Assembly: GCF_018917935.1 (NCBI RefSeq)
Contig: NZ_JAHLPN010000003.1
Coordinates: 1 to 64,000 of the forward strand
Source of the DNA: Kineothrix sp. MSJ-39
GTDB lineage: Bacteria; Bacillota; Clostridia; Lachnospirales; Lachnospiraceae
Direction: 5' to 3'
DNA length: 64,000 bases
Every line of letters starts with the position of its first letter. The stretch's first letter is position 1. Below the pieces are notes generated by a model. It made no database searches and was not told where the DNA came from. It saw nothing but the letters and a program-made list of their open reading frames with translations. Position numbers and translations under genes: made by a program. Below are positions 9,387 through 17,657 of this stretch, piece after piece.

Positions 9387-10059
9387 AATCCCTTTCTATC
9401 TTGCCATCCTTGATGCGGATAACTCTTTTTGCCTGTTTTGCGATATCATTATCATGCGTGATCAGAATCACGGTTCTGTTTTCCGCATGGAGCTGCTTTA
9501 AAATATCCAGAATTTCCATACTGGATGCCGAATCCAGATTACCGGTCGGCTCATCTGCCAGAATGACCGGCGGTGCCTGTGCGATTGCTCTGGCGATCGC
9601 CACTCTCTGCTGCTGTCCACCAGACATCTCGGAAGGTCTGTGATCCATTCTGTGCGCAAGCCCTACCTTTTTGAGAGCTGCTACGGAAAGCTCATGTCTC
9701 TCTTTCTTCGGAACTCCTCTGTAGATCAGCGGCAGTTCCACATTTTCCTGCGCTGTCAGATTGGCGATCAGATTAAAGCCCTGAAAGATAAACCCGATCT
9801 CCTGATTTCTGATATCCGACAGTTCATTGTCAGACAGCTTTGACACATTTTGTCCGTTTAATATGTAAGTTCCCTCGGTCGGCACATCCAGACAGCCGAT
9901 CATATTCATCAGAGTCGATTTTCCGGAACCGGACTGCCCGATAATTGCCACAAATTCGCCCTTCTGAATGGTCAGGCTGATATGATCCAGTGCCCTGACT
10001 TCATTTTCACCAGGATTGTAGATCTTACTGATATCCTGAATTTCCACTAATGCACTCAT
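9373..10059 (-). CDS. ABC transporter ATP-binding protein (MacB/LolD type)
   Basis: The 228-aa ATPase has Walker [10 protein letters not shown], the Q-loop segment [10 protein letters not shown], the signature [14 protein letters not shown], Walker [14 protein letters not shown] and the H-loop THD. ATG 10059 (MSALVEI) has a purine-rich RBS, AGGAAAGG, and is preferred to a start 12 codons upstream. It is the first gene of the three-gene efflux operon driven from 10114-10142. Confidence 0.93.
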   Translation of the reverse strand: MSALVEIQDISKIYNPGENEVRALDHISLTIQKGEFVAIIGQSGSGKSTLMNMIGCLDVPTEGTYILNGQNVSKLSDNELSDIRNQEIGFIFQGFNLIANLTAQENVELPLIYRGVPKKERHELSVAALKKVGLAHRMDHRPSEMSGGQQQRVAIARAIAQAPPVILADEPTGNLDSASSMEILDILKQLHAENRTVILITHDNDIAKQAKRVIRIKDGKIERDYENE

Positions 10060-10086
10060 ATTTTTCCTTTCCTTCATAAATATAAA

Positions 10087-10142
10087 AGAAACCATCTGTA
10101 TTATTCATGTAGTACAATAATACAAATGGTTTCTCTTGTCAA
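10087..10142 (-). promoter_or_regulatory. Promoter with overlapping 19-bp inverted repeat (efflux operon operator)
   Basis: On the minus strand TTGACA (10137-10142) and TATTGT (10114-10119) are 17 nt apart. Arms of 19 bp at 10087-10105 and 10116-10134 match as an inverted repeat with one mismatch and a 10-nt centre. One arm fills the spacer, so a dimeric repressor bound there should block transcription. An alternative is an RNA hairpin at the very start of the transcript. No regulator gene lies next to the operon. Confidence 0.7.
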
Positions 10143-10199
10143 CTTACATTTCCGTAAGAAATGCCTTATATTTTGTGAAGATTTTCTTAAGAAACCTTC

Positions 10200-10790
10200 T
10201 TATCGATTTCCCTTAATGATCGGGGAGATCCTTTTATAGATCAGAAATGTCACAAGCACATCCAGAAGCCCCTTTACAAACGTAAACGGCATATTAAAGA
10301 TCACAAGTGCCTGCAGCAGATTCTTGGTGCCCGGATAGATTGCCTGATAAGCAGCTATGATCGCTTCCATCGGCATAAAATTCGTATAGAACGGATACAC
10401 CAGAAAATAGTTGGAGATCACACTGATGACTGCCATGGCAAGTGCTCCCACGAGAGAACCTATGAGAGCGCCCTTTCTGTTTTTGTGCAGCTTATAAATA
10501 AGACCTGCCACAAAGACAAAGATCGCACCCAGAATAAAGTTACTGAGTTCTCCCACACCACCTGTCGATGTCCGCATTAAGTGGATCAGGTTTTTGAACA
10601 GACAGATCAGAACGCCCTCTGCCGGTCCCATGGCAAATGCACCGATCAGCGCCGGAAGCTCGGACAGATCCAGCTTGATAAAGCTTGGCATGATGGGAAT
10701 GGAAAATTCCAGAAACATCAGGATAAAGGAAATGGCGGAAAGCATTCCGATCATTGCCATGTTGCGTGGTGAAAATCTTTTGTTGTTCAT
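10200..10790 (-). CDS. ribU: Riboflavin ECF transporter substrate-binding subunit
   Basis: The 196-aa hydrophobic protein with about six TM helices has the RibU features MAMIGMLSAISFIL, LDLSELPALIGAFAMGP and LKNLIHL-type segments. RibU binds riboflavin in the membrane and pairs with the shared EcfAA'T module, which is not in this window. An FMN riboswitch lies directly upstream (11042-11167), which makes the substrate assignment strong. Confidence 0.93.
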   Translation of the reverse strand: MNNKRFSPRNMAMIGMLSAISFILMFLEFSIPIMPSFIKLDLSELPALIGAFAMGPAEGVLICLFKNLIHLMRTSTGGVGELSNFILGAIFVFVAGLIYKLHKNRKGALIGSLVGALAMAVISVISNYFLVYPFYTNFMPMEAIIAAYQAIYPGTKNLLQALVIFNMPFTFVKGLLDVLVTFLIYKRISPIIKGNR

Positions 10791-10854
10791 TTTGTCCTCC
10801 TTTTGTGGAGTCCTTCTTTTTTCTTGTAACAGCTTGATACCATCTTCATAACTG

Positions 10855-10977
10855 ACTCGAAAATCCTGCCTGCTTCGCAGTCAGTCACGCTTACGCGTTC
10901 CCAGATTTTCTCGTTGTACGCTCGGGTGAAATCAAATGCATTTCGTGCGCTTGATTTCCTTCCTCGCTATCAAAATA
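10855..10977. repeat. Cluster of short hairpins in the ribU leader
   Basis: Between ribU and the riboswitch lie several nested palindromes: CGAAAATC with GATTTTCTCG as outer arms, and inside them CTGCTTCGCAG and ACGCTTACGCGT. GAAATCAA...TTGATTTC and GCTATCAAAATAGC follow. No coding frame is credible. Similar GC-tipped hairpins occur near 27.3, 55.6 and 60.6 kb. Confidence 0.5.
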
Positions 10978-11001
10978 GCCCCGTATCTTCTGATACGGGG
11001 C
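10978..11001 (-). terminator. Hairpin in the FMN riboswitch expression platform
   Basis: A 10-bp perfect stem (GCCCCGTATC/GATACGGGGC) with a 4-nt loop is followed on the minus strand by TATTTTGAT. It lies 40 nt after the FMN aptamer and before ribU, where a riboswitch terminator is expected. The T-run is interrupted, so termination is inferred. Confidence 0.5.
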
Positions 11002-11041
11002 ATATTGCACAAGAAAAACACGACGTTACGTCGCTTTCATT

Positions 11042-11167
11042 TCTTCTTTCATCCAGACTTTACTGTCGGTTTTGGATTCGCACCAAATCAGCCGGTTATA
11101 CACCGGGTCGTGGACTCGCACTAAGGCATCACCACCGGTAGGGAATTGCACCCAACCCCGAAGAACT
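11042..11167 (-). ncRNA. FMN riboswitch (RFN element)
   Basis: The reverse strand shows the RFN signature in order: TTCGGGGTTGGGTGCAATTC, CTACCGGTGGTGAT, AGTGCGAGTCCACGACC, ACCGGCTGATTTGGTGCGA, and the closing GACAGTAAAGTCTGGATG. In Firmicutes this aptamer represses riboflavin uptake or synthesis genes when FMN is abundant. Its target is ribU downstream, and the promoter at 11211-11239 starts the leader. Confidence 0.96.
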
Positions 11168-11210
11168 TCACATTTGTATATTTTATTTTCGGCTTTCGCC
11201 TTCGCACTTT

Positions 11211-11239
11211 AGTATAGTCGCAAATGTTTTATCCGTCAA
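11211..11239 (-). promoter_or_regulatory. Promoter of the FMN riboswitch-ribU transcript
   Basis: On the minus strand TTGACG (11234-11239) and TATACT (11211-11216) are 17 nt apart, about 45 nt before the aptamer. The -35 box overlaps the TGA stop codon of tex. Confidence 0.8.
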
Positions 11240-13563
11240 CCCTTATTCTTGTTGGACAGCTTCATCGTGAGCTGGATCCTCTTTTTCGGGATATCCACGC
11301 TCATGACCTCAACATCTACCACATCTCCGACGCTGACAGCTTCCAGCGGATGCTTGATATATTTATCCGTCATCTGGGAAATGTGTACCAGTCCGTCCTG
11401 ATGCACACCGATATCAACAAACGCACCAAAGTCAATGACATTACGGACGGTGCCTTTTAATACCATGCCCGGCTTCAGATCTTTCAGATCCATGACATCA
11501 CTGCGCAGCAGCGGACGCGGCATATCCTCACGCGGATCTCTTGCCGGTTTTTCCAGCTCCTTCAGGATATCGTCCAGTGTCAGCTCACCGATGCCCAGTT
11601 CCTTTGCCAGTGCTTTCTTATCTCCAACCTTCTGCATCAGAACAGAAGTTTTTGCCTGAGACTGTTTATTTTCTTTTTTATCCTCTGCCAGTGTGACAGA
11701 GCCCATTGCCTGCGCCAGTGCTTTTCCCATAGCTGTACCGGTATTGCGGATCACAACCTTCTTTTCTTTTTTCACCGGCTGTTTCTTTACGGTCTGTTTT
11801 GCTTTTTCCAGTTCTTTTGCGGACTGTCTGATCTCTTCCATCGTCAGCCCTGTTTTGGTCAGAAGCTGCTGTACCGCACCATAAGATTCCGGATGAACAC
11901 TTGTCGCATCCAGCGGGTTGTCCCCGCCCTGGATCCGCATAAAACCCGCACACTGCTCATATGCTTTCGGCCCGAGCTTGGCAACCTTCAAAAGCTGCTT
12001 ACGGTTTGTAAATCTGCCGTTCGCTTCTCTGTAATCCACGATATTTTTGGCAACTGCCTTGGAAATGCCGGAGATATAGGAAAGCAGCGGTGCAGAAGCC
12101 GTATTCAGGTCAACACCGACCTTATTCACGCAGTCCTCTACAACACCTGTCAGAGTTTCTGACAGCTTTTTCTGGTTCATATCATGCTGATACTGTCCGA
12201 CACCAATCGACTGCGGGTCGATCTTTACAAGTTCTGCCAGCGGATCCTGCAGTCTTCTGGCGATCGAAGCCGCACTTCTCTGTCCCACGTCAAACTGCGG
12301 AAACTCTTCCGTTGCCAGCTTGGAAGCCGAATAGACAGATGCGCCCGCCTCATTGACGATCACATATTCCACCTTGGTATCCAACTCCTTCAGAAGCTCT
12401 GCGATCACCTGCTCGGATTCTCTTGAAGCAGTTCCGTTTCCGACGGAGATCAGGGATACATGATATTTTTTGATCAGCTTTTTCAATATTTCTTTCGATT
12501 CTTTTACTTTGTTCTGTGGCTCAGTCGGGAAAATAACCGTTGTATCCAGCACCTTTCCGGTCTCATCCACAACAGCCAGCTTACAGCCGGTACGGAACGC
12601 CGGATCCCAGCCCAGCACAACTCTGCCCGCGATTGGAGGCTGCATCAGAAGCTGCTCCAGATTCTTGCCAAAAACAGTGATCGCACCGTCCTCCGCTTTC
12701 TCTGTCAGTTCATTCCTGATCTCACGCTCGATCGCCGGTGCGATCAGTCTTGTATAGGCATCTGCAATGACCTCAGTCAGAACCGGTGTTGTCACAGGGT
12801 TATCCGCTGTAATGACCTGCTTTTCCAGATAACGCAGGATACGTTCTTCCGGTGCTTCTATCTTTACGATCAGCATCTTTTCTTTTTCGCCACGGTTGAG
12901 CGCCAGAATTCGATGGCCGACCACTTTTTTGACCGGCTCCTCATAGGCATAATAATTTTCGTAAACACTCTGTTCTTTTTCATCCTTGGCAGTGCTGACG
13001 ATCTTTCCTTCTTCAAAGGTCAGATTACGGATGTAGATGCGGTAATCCGCTTCATCGGAGATCTGCTCTGCAATGATATCTTTTGCCCCATCGATCGCTT
13101 CTTTGGCGTCCGCAACGCCTTTTTCCGCATCCACGTAAGCCTCAGCGGTCTCTGTCAGCGGCGCAGTTGCATTCTGCTCCAGAATGTATGCAGCAAGCGG
13201 CTCCAGACCTTTTTCCTTTGCAACGGAAGCTCTTGTTTTACGCTTCTGCTTATAAGGGCGGTACAGATCCTCCAGCACGACGAGTGTCTCTGCCGCTTCG
13301 ATCCTTGCCTTCAGTTCTTCTGTGAGCTTGCCCTGTTCCTCGATACTGCCCAGAACACTCTGTTTTTTATCCTCCAGATTGCGGAGGTAGGTAAGACGCT
13401 CGTAGAGATTACGCAGGATCTCATCATTTAACGCGCCTGTCACTTCTTTCCGGTATCTGGCAATAAAGGGAATGGTGTTTCCCTCATCGATCAGTTTGAC
13501 CGTTGCCTCTACCTGACTTTTTTTGATATTTAATTCTTCTGCTAGTTTTGCACTGATGTCCAT
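11236..13563 (-). CDS. tex: Tex-family RNA-binding transcription accessory protein
   Basis: The 775-aa protein has the Tex N-terminal helical region, a YqgF/RuvX-like RNase-H fold near 330-450 (GWDPAFRTGCKLAVVD, VSLISVGNGTASRESE), helix-hairpin-helix repeats near 500-560 (LLSYISGISKAVAKNIV) and a C-terminal S1 domain starting near residue 650 (MVLKGTVRNVIDFGAFVDIG). Tex binds nucleic acid and affects transcription. It begins 17 nt after the GH9 gene, so the two may share a transcript. Confidence 0.95.
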   Translation of the reverse strand: MDISAKLAEELNIKKSQVEATVKLIDEGNTIPFIARYRKEVTGALNDEILRNLYERLTYLRNLEDKKQSVLGSIEEQGKLTEELKARIEAAETLVVLEDLYRPYKQKRKTRASVAKEKGLEPLAAYILEQNATAPLTETAEAYVDAEKGVADAKEAIDGAKDIIAEQISDEADYRIYIRNLTFEEGKIVSTAKDEKEQSVYENYYAYEEPVKKVVGHRILALNRGEKEKMLIVKIEAPEERILRYLEKQVITADNPVTTPVLTEVIADAYTRLIAPAIEREIRNELTEKAEDGAITVFGKNLEQLLMQPPIAGRVVLGWDPAFRTGCKLAVVDETGKVLDTTVIFPTEPQNKVKESKEILKKLIKKYHVSLISVGNGTASRESEQVIAELLKELDTKVEYVIVNEAGASVYSASKLATEEFPQFDVGQRSAASIARRLQDPLAELVKIDPQSIGVGQYQHDMNQKKLSETLTGVVEDCVNKVGVDLNTASAPLLSYISGISKAVAKNIVDYREANGRFTNRKQLLKVAKLGPKAYEQCAGFMRIQGGDNPLDATSVHPESYGAVQQLLTKTGLTMEEIRQSAKELEKAKQTVKKQPVKKEKKVVIRNTGTAMGKALAQAMGSVTLAEDKKENKQSQAKTSVLMQKVGDKKALAKELGIGELTLDDILKELEKPARDPREDMPRPLLRSDVMDLKDLKPGMVLKGTVRNVIDFGAFVDIGVHQDGLVHISQMTDKYIKHPLEAVSVGDVVDVEVMSVDIPKKRIQLTMKLSNKNKG

Positions 13564-13580
13564 TTTATATCTCCATTTTT

Positions 13581-15893
13581 TTATTTCATAATACCTGCAA
13601 GCAAATAGATCAGCGGTGAGTTCCAGTAGATCGTTACCTCATTGCAGGAATAGCTCTGTTCATTATCTGCATAGCATTTTGCTGCTGCCTGTCCCTTCAG
13701 GGTTGCTTTTGCATACGGATCTTCCAGATTGGAATCCGGTCCGCCGACCAGCATGCCCTTCATGGTTTCTCCCAACGCCTGGGAAGGTCTGTGATGTGTA
13801 TGCTCCGGTGACAGAGATCCATAGCCGGTTACGAAGCAGTAACTGTTTGCATTTGTACCCAGCAGATAAGAAAGCTGACGCTGTGCATTGGAAAGGTTTA
13901 CACCGCTCTGCAGCTTCATTTTTGTACCGAGCTGCTCCATCATCAGATACAGCATGCCATTGTTGGCAATGGTCATATTGGATCCCCACGGATATGCGCC
14001 CTTAATGGTAGAACCGTAAGCGTCCGCATCCAGTGCCTCCTGCATATTATCCAGTGCGAACGAGAACTTCTTCATGAGCTTATCCGCAAAATCCGCGTCG
14101 GTCTGTTCACAGGTCAGATACGTGTACATGCCATAGAAATCCACATTTGCCCAGCCCAGTCCGCCGGTCGCGCCGACGCTGCCAAACTGCTTCAGATGTT
14201 CCTCATAGCTCTTATCGCCGGTTGTTTTGTAAAGCTCTGCAAGTGCCCAGAAATATTCATCCTTTACAACGGTATCCGGATATTCGCCGGTCACGATCTC
14301 CTGCGGATTCTTGAAGCCTTCTCTGTCTGCATCCGCATTGGCATCCATATAGCCGATTGCTTTCTCTGCCGCCTTTAAACAGGTATCCGCAAAAGCAGCA
14401 TCAACCTCTTTATAAACTCTGCCAGCCATTGCCATCACCGCTGCGAAATCTCCCGTTGCTGCAGTCGAGATCGGAGAAAGAATAAGCTGCTCTGTTTCTT
14501 CCTGTGGCATCACCGTGCTTGGGAAGTTAGCACAGGTTACCTTATGATAAACACCGCCGCTTGCACTGTCCTGCATCTTCAGCATCCAGTCAAGCTCATA
14601 ACGTGCTTCATCCAGAACATCCGGTGTTCCGTTTCCGCTCTCCGGGATATCCATATCATCCCCGAATACATCCGGGTAATTTTCATAGGCAAGTAAGATA
14701 TCAGCAACTGCTTTTACACCGGATACCACATATCTGCCGTAGTCGCCTGCATCATGCCAGCCGCCCGTTACATCCTTCTTCTCATCCGTTCCGTAAACAA
14801 CCGCTTCTCCCGTATGACATGCAGGATGTGCGAAATCACCTGCCTGCTTTTCGGAAAGCTCTTCGCCGCAGCGCTGCAGATACAGCATTCTGACTGCATC
14901 CTTTAACAGATCCCGATATACATCGTCCCCAATTTTAAATTCGTAGGATTCTCCGCATGCATCATTTTTGATCTGATAAGTACCCGGCTGGATCACAGAA
15001 GAAAAATCTCCTGTTGCACAGTTTTCCCTCGAAGAAATATTTTTCTCCGCTTTGGTGATCTGTCCGGTAAATACACTCTTGCCTGTCGCAGTATCGATCA
15101 CTTCAAAACTGTCACCGATCTCATCGCCGCGGAAGGTTGCGATCTTGATGTCACCCGGCTGATAGCCGACCTGATTGATATTAATGTCAGGTGTCTCGAT
15201 TTCTTCCGCTTCTGCTGCTCTGTTGGAAGCATCCGTGATCTCCAGATCCACATTATCCAGTGTCACGATATGCTCACCCAGATCTCCGTCTCCCTCATAA
15301 GTACCGAGGTTAAAGCAAAGACGCGGAGAAGGATCACTGACCTCTTCCATTGTCAGTTCATATTCATAATGCTGCATTTCCTCTGTTGCAGCGATCGTGT
15401 CCGTAAAATAAGCATGGTAGTCGCCGCCATTGATCTGCAGACGCCATACGACCGTTCTCGGTTTGCTGGCAGCAAGATCAAATGCGAATTTATAGGTAAC
15501 ACCCGTATCCAGACGGAAGCCATCATAATAAAGCTGCACACTGTAATCCAGATTGCCGACATCCGTGATATCGACCTCAAGCTGCTCGTCATCGTTGGTA
15601 CGAAGCGATGCCTCGCCACCGTTCTTATAGGTGTTCCATCTATCTGTTCCGCTCTTGAAATCCCCGTTTTTGATCATATTGCCGACCGGAAGCTCATCCT
15701 CTTTGCTTTCTTCTTTTGCCGGCTCCTCTTTTTCGGTTTCGTCCGTTGCCTCCTCCGGTTCATCAGACGCCGTATCCGTCTCTTCCACGCTCTCTGTCTG
15801 TACGGTTTCTTCCGCAGTCTCCCGCTTTCCGCATGCCAGAAGCGATACTGTCAGCGATGCACACAGCAGCGCCATCATCAGTTTTCTTTTCAT
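13581..15893 (-). CDS. Glycoside hydrolase family 9 endoglucanase, lipoprotein
   Basis: The 770-aa protein starts with a lipoprotein signal (lipobox LLAC, Cys about 20) and an acidic Glu/Thr-rich linker. A CBM4/9-like carbohydrate-binding domain follows (about 75-225), then an Ig-like CelD_N domain (about 235-320) and a GH9 (alpha/alpha)6 catalytic domain to the end. GH9 motifs are present: GGWHDAGDYGRYV, the HHRPS histidine segment, and a C-terminal NEVTIYWNSPLIY with the general-acid Glu. It probably cleaves beta-1,4-glucan at the cell surface. ATG 15893 with GGAGG 5 nt upstream is preferred to a start 33 codons further up. Confidence 0.93.
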   Translation of the reverse strand: MKRKLMMALLCASLTVSLLACGKRETAEETVQTESVEETDTASDEPEEATDETEKEEPAKEESKEDELPVGNMIKNGDFKSGTDRWNTYKNGGEASLRTNDDEQLEVDITDVGNLDYSVQLYYDGFRLDTGVTYKFAFDLAASKPRTVVWRLQINGGDYHAYFTDTIAATEEMQHYEYELTMEEVSDPSPRLCFNLGTYEGDGDLGEHIVTLDNVDLEITDASNRAAEAEEIETPDININQVGYQPGDIKIATFRGDEIGDSFEVIDTATGKSVFTGQITKAEKNISSRENCATGDFSSVIQPGTYQIKNDACGESYEFKIGDDVYRDLLKDAVRMLYLQRCGEELSEKQAGDFAHPACHTGEAVVYGTDEKKDVTGGWHDAGDYGRYVVSGVKAVADILLAYENYPDVFGDDMDIPESGNGTPDVLDEARYELDWMLKMQDSASGGVYHKVTCANFPSTVMPQEETEQLILSPISTAATGDFAAVMAMAGRVYKEVDAAFADTCLKAAEKAIGYMDANADADREGFKNPQEIVTGEYPDTVVKDEYFWALAELYKTTGDKSYEEHLKQFGSVGATGGLGWANVDFYGMYTYLTCEQTDADFADKLMKKFSFALDNMQEALDADAYGSTIKGAYPWGSNMTIANNGMLYLMMEQLGTKMKLQSGVNLSNAQRQLSYLLGTNANSYCFVTGYGSLSPEHTHHRPSQALGETMKGMLVGGPDSNLEDPYAKATLKGQAAAKCYADNEQSYSCNEVTIYWNSPLIYLLAGIMK

Positions 15894-15963
15894 GTTTCCT
15901 CCATACCTTTCCGGGAAAGACTCCTTCCGATCTGTAACCCGCCAGACTGTTTTCCCTCCATCA

Positions 15964-15992
15964 AGTATAATAAAAAAAAGTGCTTTATTCAA
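15964..15992 (-). promoter_or_regulatory. Promoter of the GH9 gene
   Basis: On the minus strand TTGAAT (15987-15992) and TATACT (15964-15969) are separated by 17 nt, about 70 nt before the GH9 start codon. The region is shared with the divergent gene at 16052. Confidence 0.7.
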
Positions 15993-16051
15993 TGAAATTT
16001 TCGTGTTATGATGAGGAAAACTATATTGATCTTTAGCAGGAGTTATTATTT

Positions 16052-16435
16052 ATGGAAGAAATGCAAAATCAGCCTGTGCAGGAGCCGGGCAAAACTTATT
16101 CCGCTAAAAGCAACAGCTTTACCATATTATCTCTCTGCTTTGGTATGATCGCGATCGCAACCTGCTCCATGTTTTTCATTGCATTGCCGGCGGGCGGTCT
16201 CAGTATTTTATTTGCCATCCTTTCCAAAGGACGGGAGCGCAAAATGCAGGCGATCTGCAAGGCAGGCATCATCACTTCGGTAATCGGGATCTTCCTGTCT
16301 GTCATCATCACAGGAGCAGCATGTTATATGATGTTCTCCAATCCGGATTACAGACAGCAGCTTAACGATATGTCACAGCAGATGTACGGTGAAACCTTTG
16401 ACGATATGCTGAAAGAAAGGGGACTGGATCTATGA
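16052..16435 (+). CDS. Small two-helix membrane protein (DUF4190-like)
   Basis: The 127-aa protein has a polar N-terminus and two hydrophobic helices (about 25-55 and 70-95) separated by a basic turn (SKGRERKMQ), then a soluble tail rich in Gln and Met. AGGAG lies 9 nt before the ATG. The layout resembles DUF4190 proteins. It overlaps the next gene (ATGA), so the two are co-translated. Function unknown. Confidence 0.75.
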   Translation: MEEMQNQPVQEPGKTYSAKSNSFTILSLCFGMIAIATCSMFFIALPAGGLSILFAILSKGRERKMQAICKAGIITSVIGIFLSVIITGAACYMMFSNPDYRQQLNDMSQQMYGETFDDMLKERGLDL

Positions 16436-16908
16436 GTATGACGATCGGTGCTTTTCAGCCATATGGCGGTTATTACGGAATACAGACACAGACAGGCTCT
16501 GTGAAAAATCCCGGTGAGTCTGAGGTAACTGCGCCCGGGCGTAAATCCTCCCCTGCAGAGTGTGAAACCTGCAAGGAGCGTAAGTACCAGGACGGATCCG
16601 ACGAGATGGTATCCTTTAAATCCGCCTCACATATTTCGCCTTCCGCTTCCGCATCGGCTGTTCGCGCGCATGAACAGGAGCATGTCTCCAATGCGTTTAA
16701 AAAGGCCGCTACGGATGGTGGCAAAGTGCTGCAGGCAAGTGTCAGTCTCAGGACTGCCATCTGCCCGGAATGCGGTACAAGCTATATTGCCGGTGGCGAA
16801 ACCACCACCAAAATTTCCTACACAAATGAGGAAAATCCATATCAAAAACAGAAAAAGATCCAGGACAGCCTGCGTTATACAGGGCAGAATCTTGATCTTG
16901 CCTGCTAA
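16432..16908 (+). CDS. SprA-related putative zinc metalloprotease
   Basis: The 158-aa protein has a CETCKERKYQDGSDE motif (about 44-58), a HEQEH sequence (HExxH zinc-protease core, about residue 80) inside a predicted helix, and a second Cys pair CPECG (about 112). The Cys-rich RKYQDGS plus HEQEH pattern resembles the SprA-related putative metalloprotease family. No signal peptide is seen. The neighbours are small membrane proteins. Confidence 0.75.
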   Translation: MSMTIGAFQPYGGYYGIQTQTGSVKNPGESEVTAPGRKSSPAECETCKERKYQDGSDEMVSFKSASHISPSASASAVRAHEQEHVSNAFKKAATDGGKVLQASVSLRTAICPECGTSYIAGGETTTKISYTNEENPYQKQKKIQDSLRYTGQNLDLAC

Positions 16909-16931
16909 TTACGTTGGGAGACAATTCAGAA

Positions 16932-17657
16932 ATGAAACAGATAAAATCTTCTGCTGCTTTAAAGGCAGATGCCAGACAGCAGCTTCTCGGGAAATATAAG
17001 ACAGTGATCCTTGCCTATCTGATCATGCAGTTTTTCTTATCCGGCTGCATGACCTTTGCACAGGCACAGGTCAATTTAAACACAGGTGCAGGCATGGGCA
17101 TTTATTACCTGATCTATTTTATCCTGCTGTTATTGTCCGCGATCTTCATCACCGGACAGAACCAGCTTTATAAAAACATTGCCCGTGGTCTTCCCTATTA
17201 TGTCAAAGATATGTGGACAGGCTTTCACGGACTGGCAGACCATGCGATCCTTGTACATCTGATCATCTTTGGTCTGTGTCTTCTGACAGGCATTCCGTTT
17301 ATCCTGTCATGCCTGCTTATGGCGTATACCAAAAACTATTACCTGTCCCTGCTCGTTGCAGCAACCGGCATCTTCTTTCTTGTGATGTCAATCCTTTTGT
17401 CGATCTGGTATTCGCAGGCTCTTTACCTGATCACGGATTACCCGGATGAATCAGCACTGCAGCTTTTAAAGCACAGCAGAGCCTTAATGAAAGGACACGC
17501 CGGCAGTTATTTCTACCTGCTGGTCAGCTTTATCGGGATCTGGCTTCTCGTTGTACTGACGTTTGGGATCGGTATCCTTTGGGCGTATCCTTATTTTACA
17601 GCAACTAAGACCAATTATTATCTGGAGCTGACAGCTCCAAAGCCGGAAGAGATCTAA
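16932..17657 (+). CDS. DUF975 family membrane protein
   Basis: The 241-aa protein from ATG 16932 has about five to six TM helices and the LKHSRALMKGH segment typical of DUF975 proteins, which are common in Firmicutes. GGGAG lies 11 nt upstream; a TTG start 6 codons earlier is possible but would contain that RBS. The TAA overlaps by 2 nt the stop codon of the convergent MocR gene. Confidence 0.85.
   Translation: MKQIKSSAALKADARQQLLGKYKTVILAYLIMQFFLSGCMTFAQAQVNLNTGAGMGIYYLIYFILLLLSAIFITGQNQLYKNIARGLPYYVKDMWTGFHGLADHAILVHLIIFGLCLLTGIPFILSCLLMAYTKNYYLSLLVAATGIFFLVMSILLSIWYSQALYLITDYPDESALQLLKHSRALMKGHAGSYFYLLVSFIGIWLLVVLTFGIGILWAYPYFTATKTNYYLELTAPKPEEI

Noticed and set aside
12460-13431. A 323-codon open frame antisense to tex
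   Set aside because: Composition (Cys/Phe/Arg/Leu-rich) is that of a shadow frame, and no family or RBS is seen.
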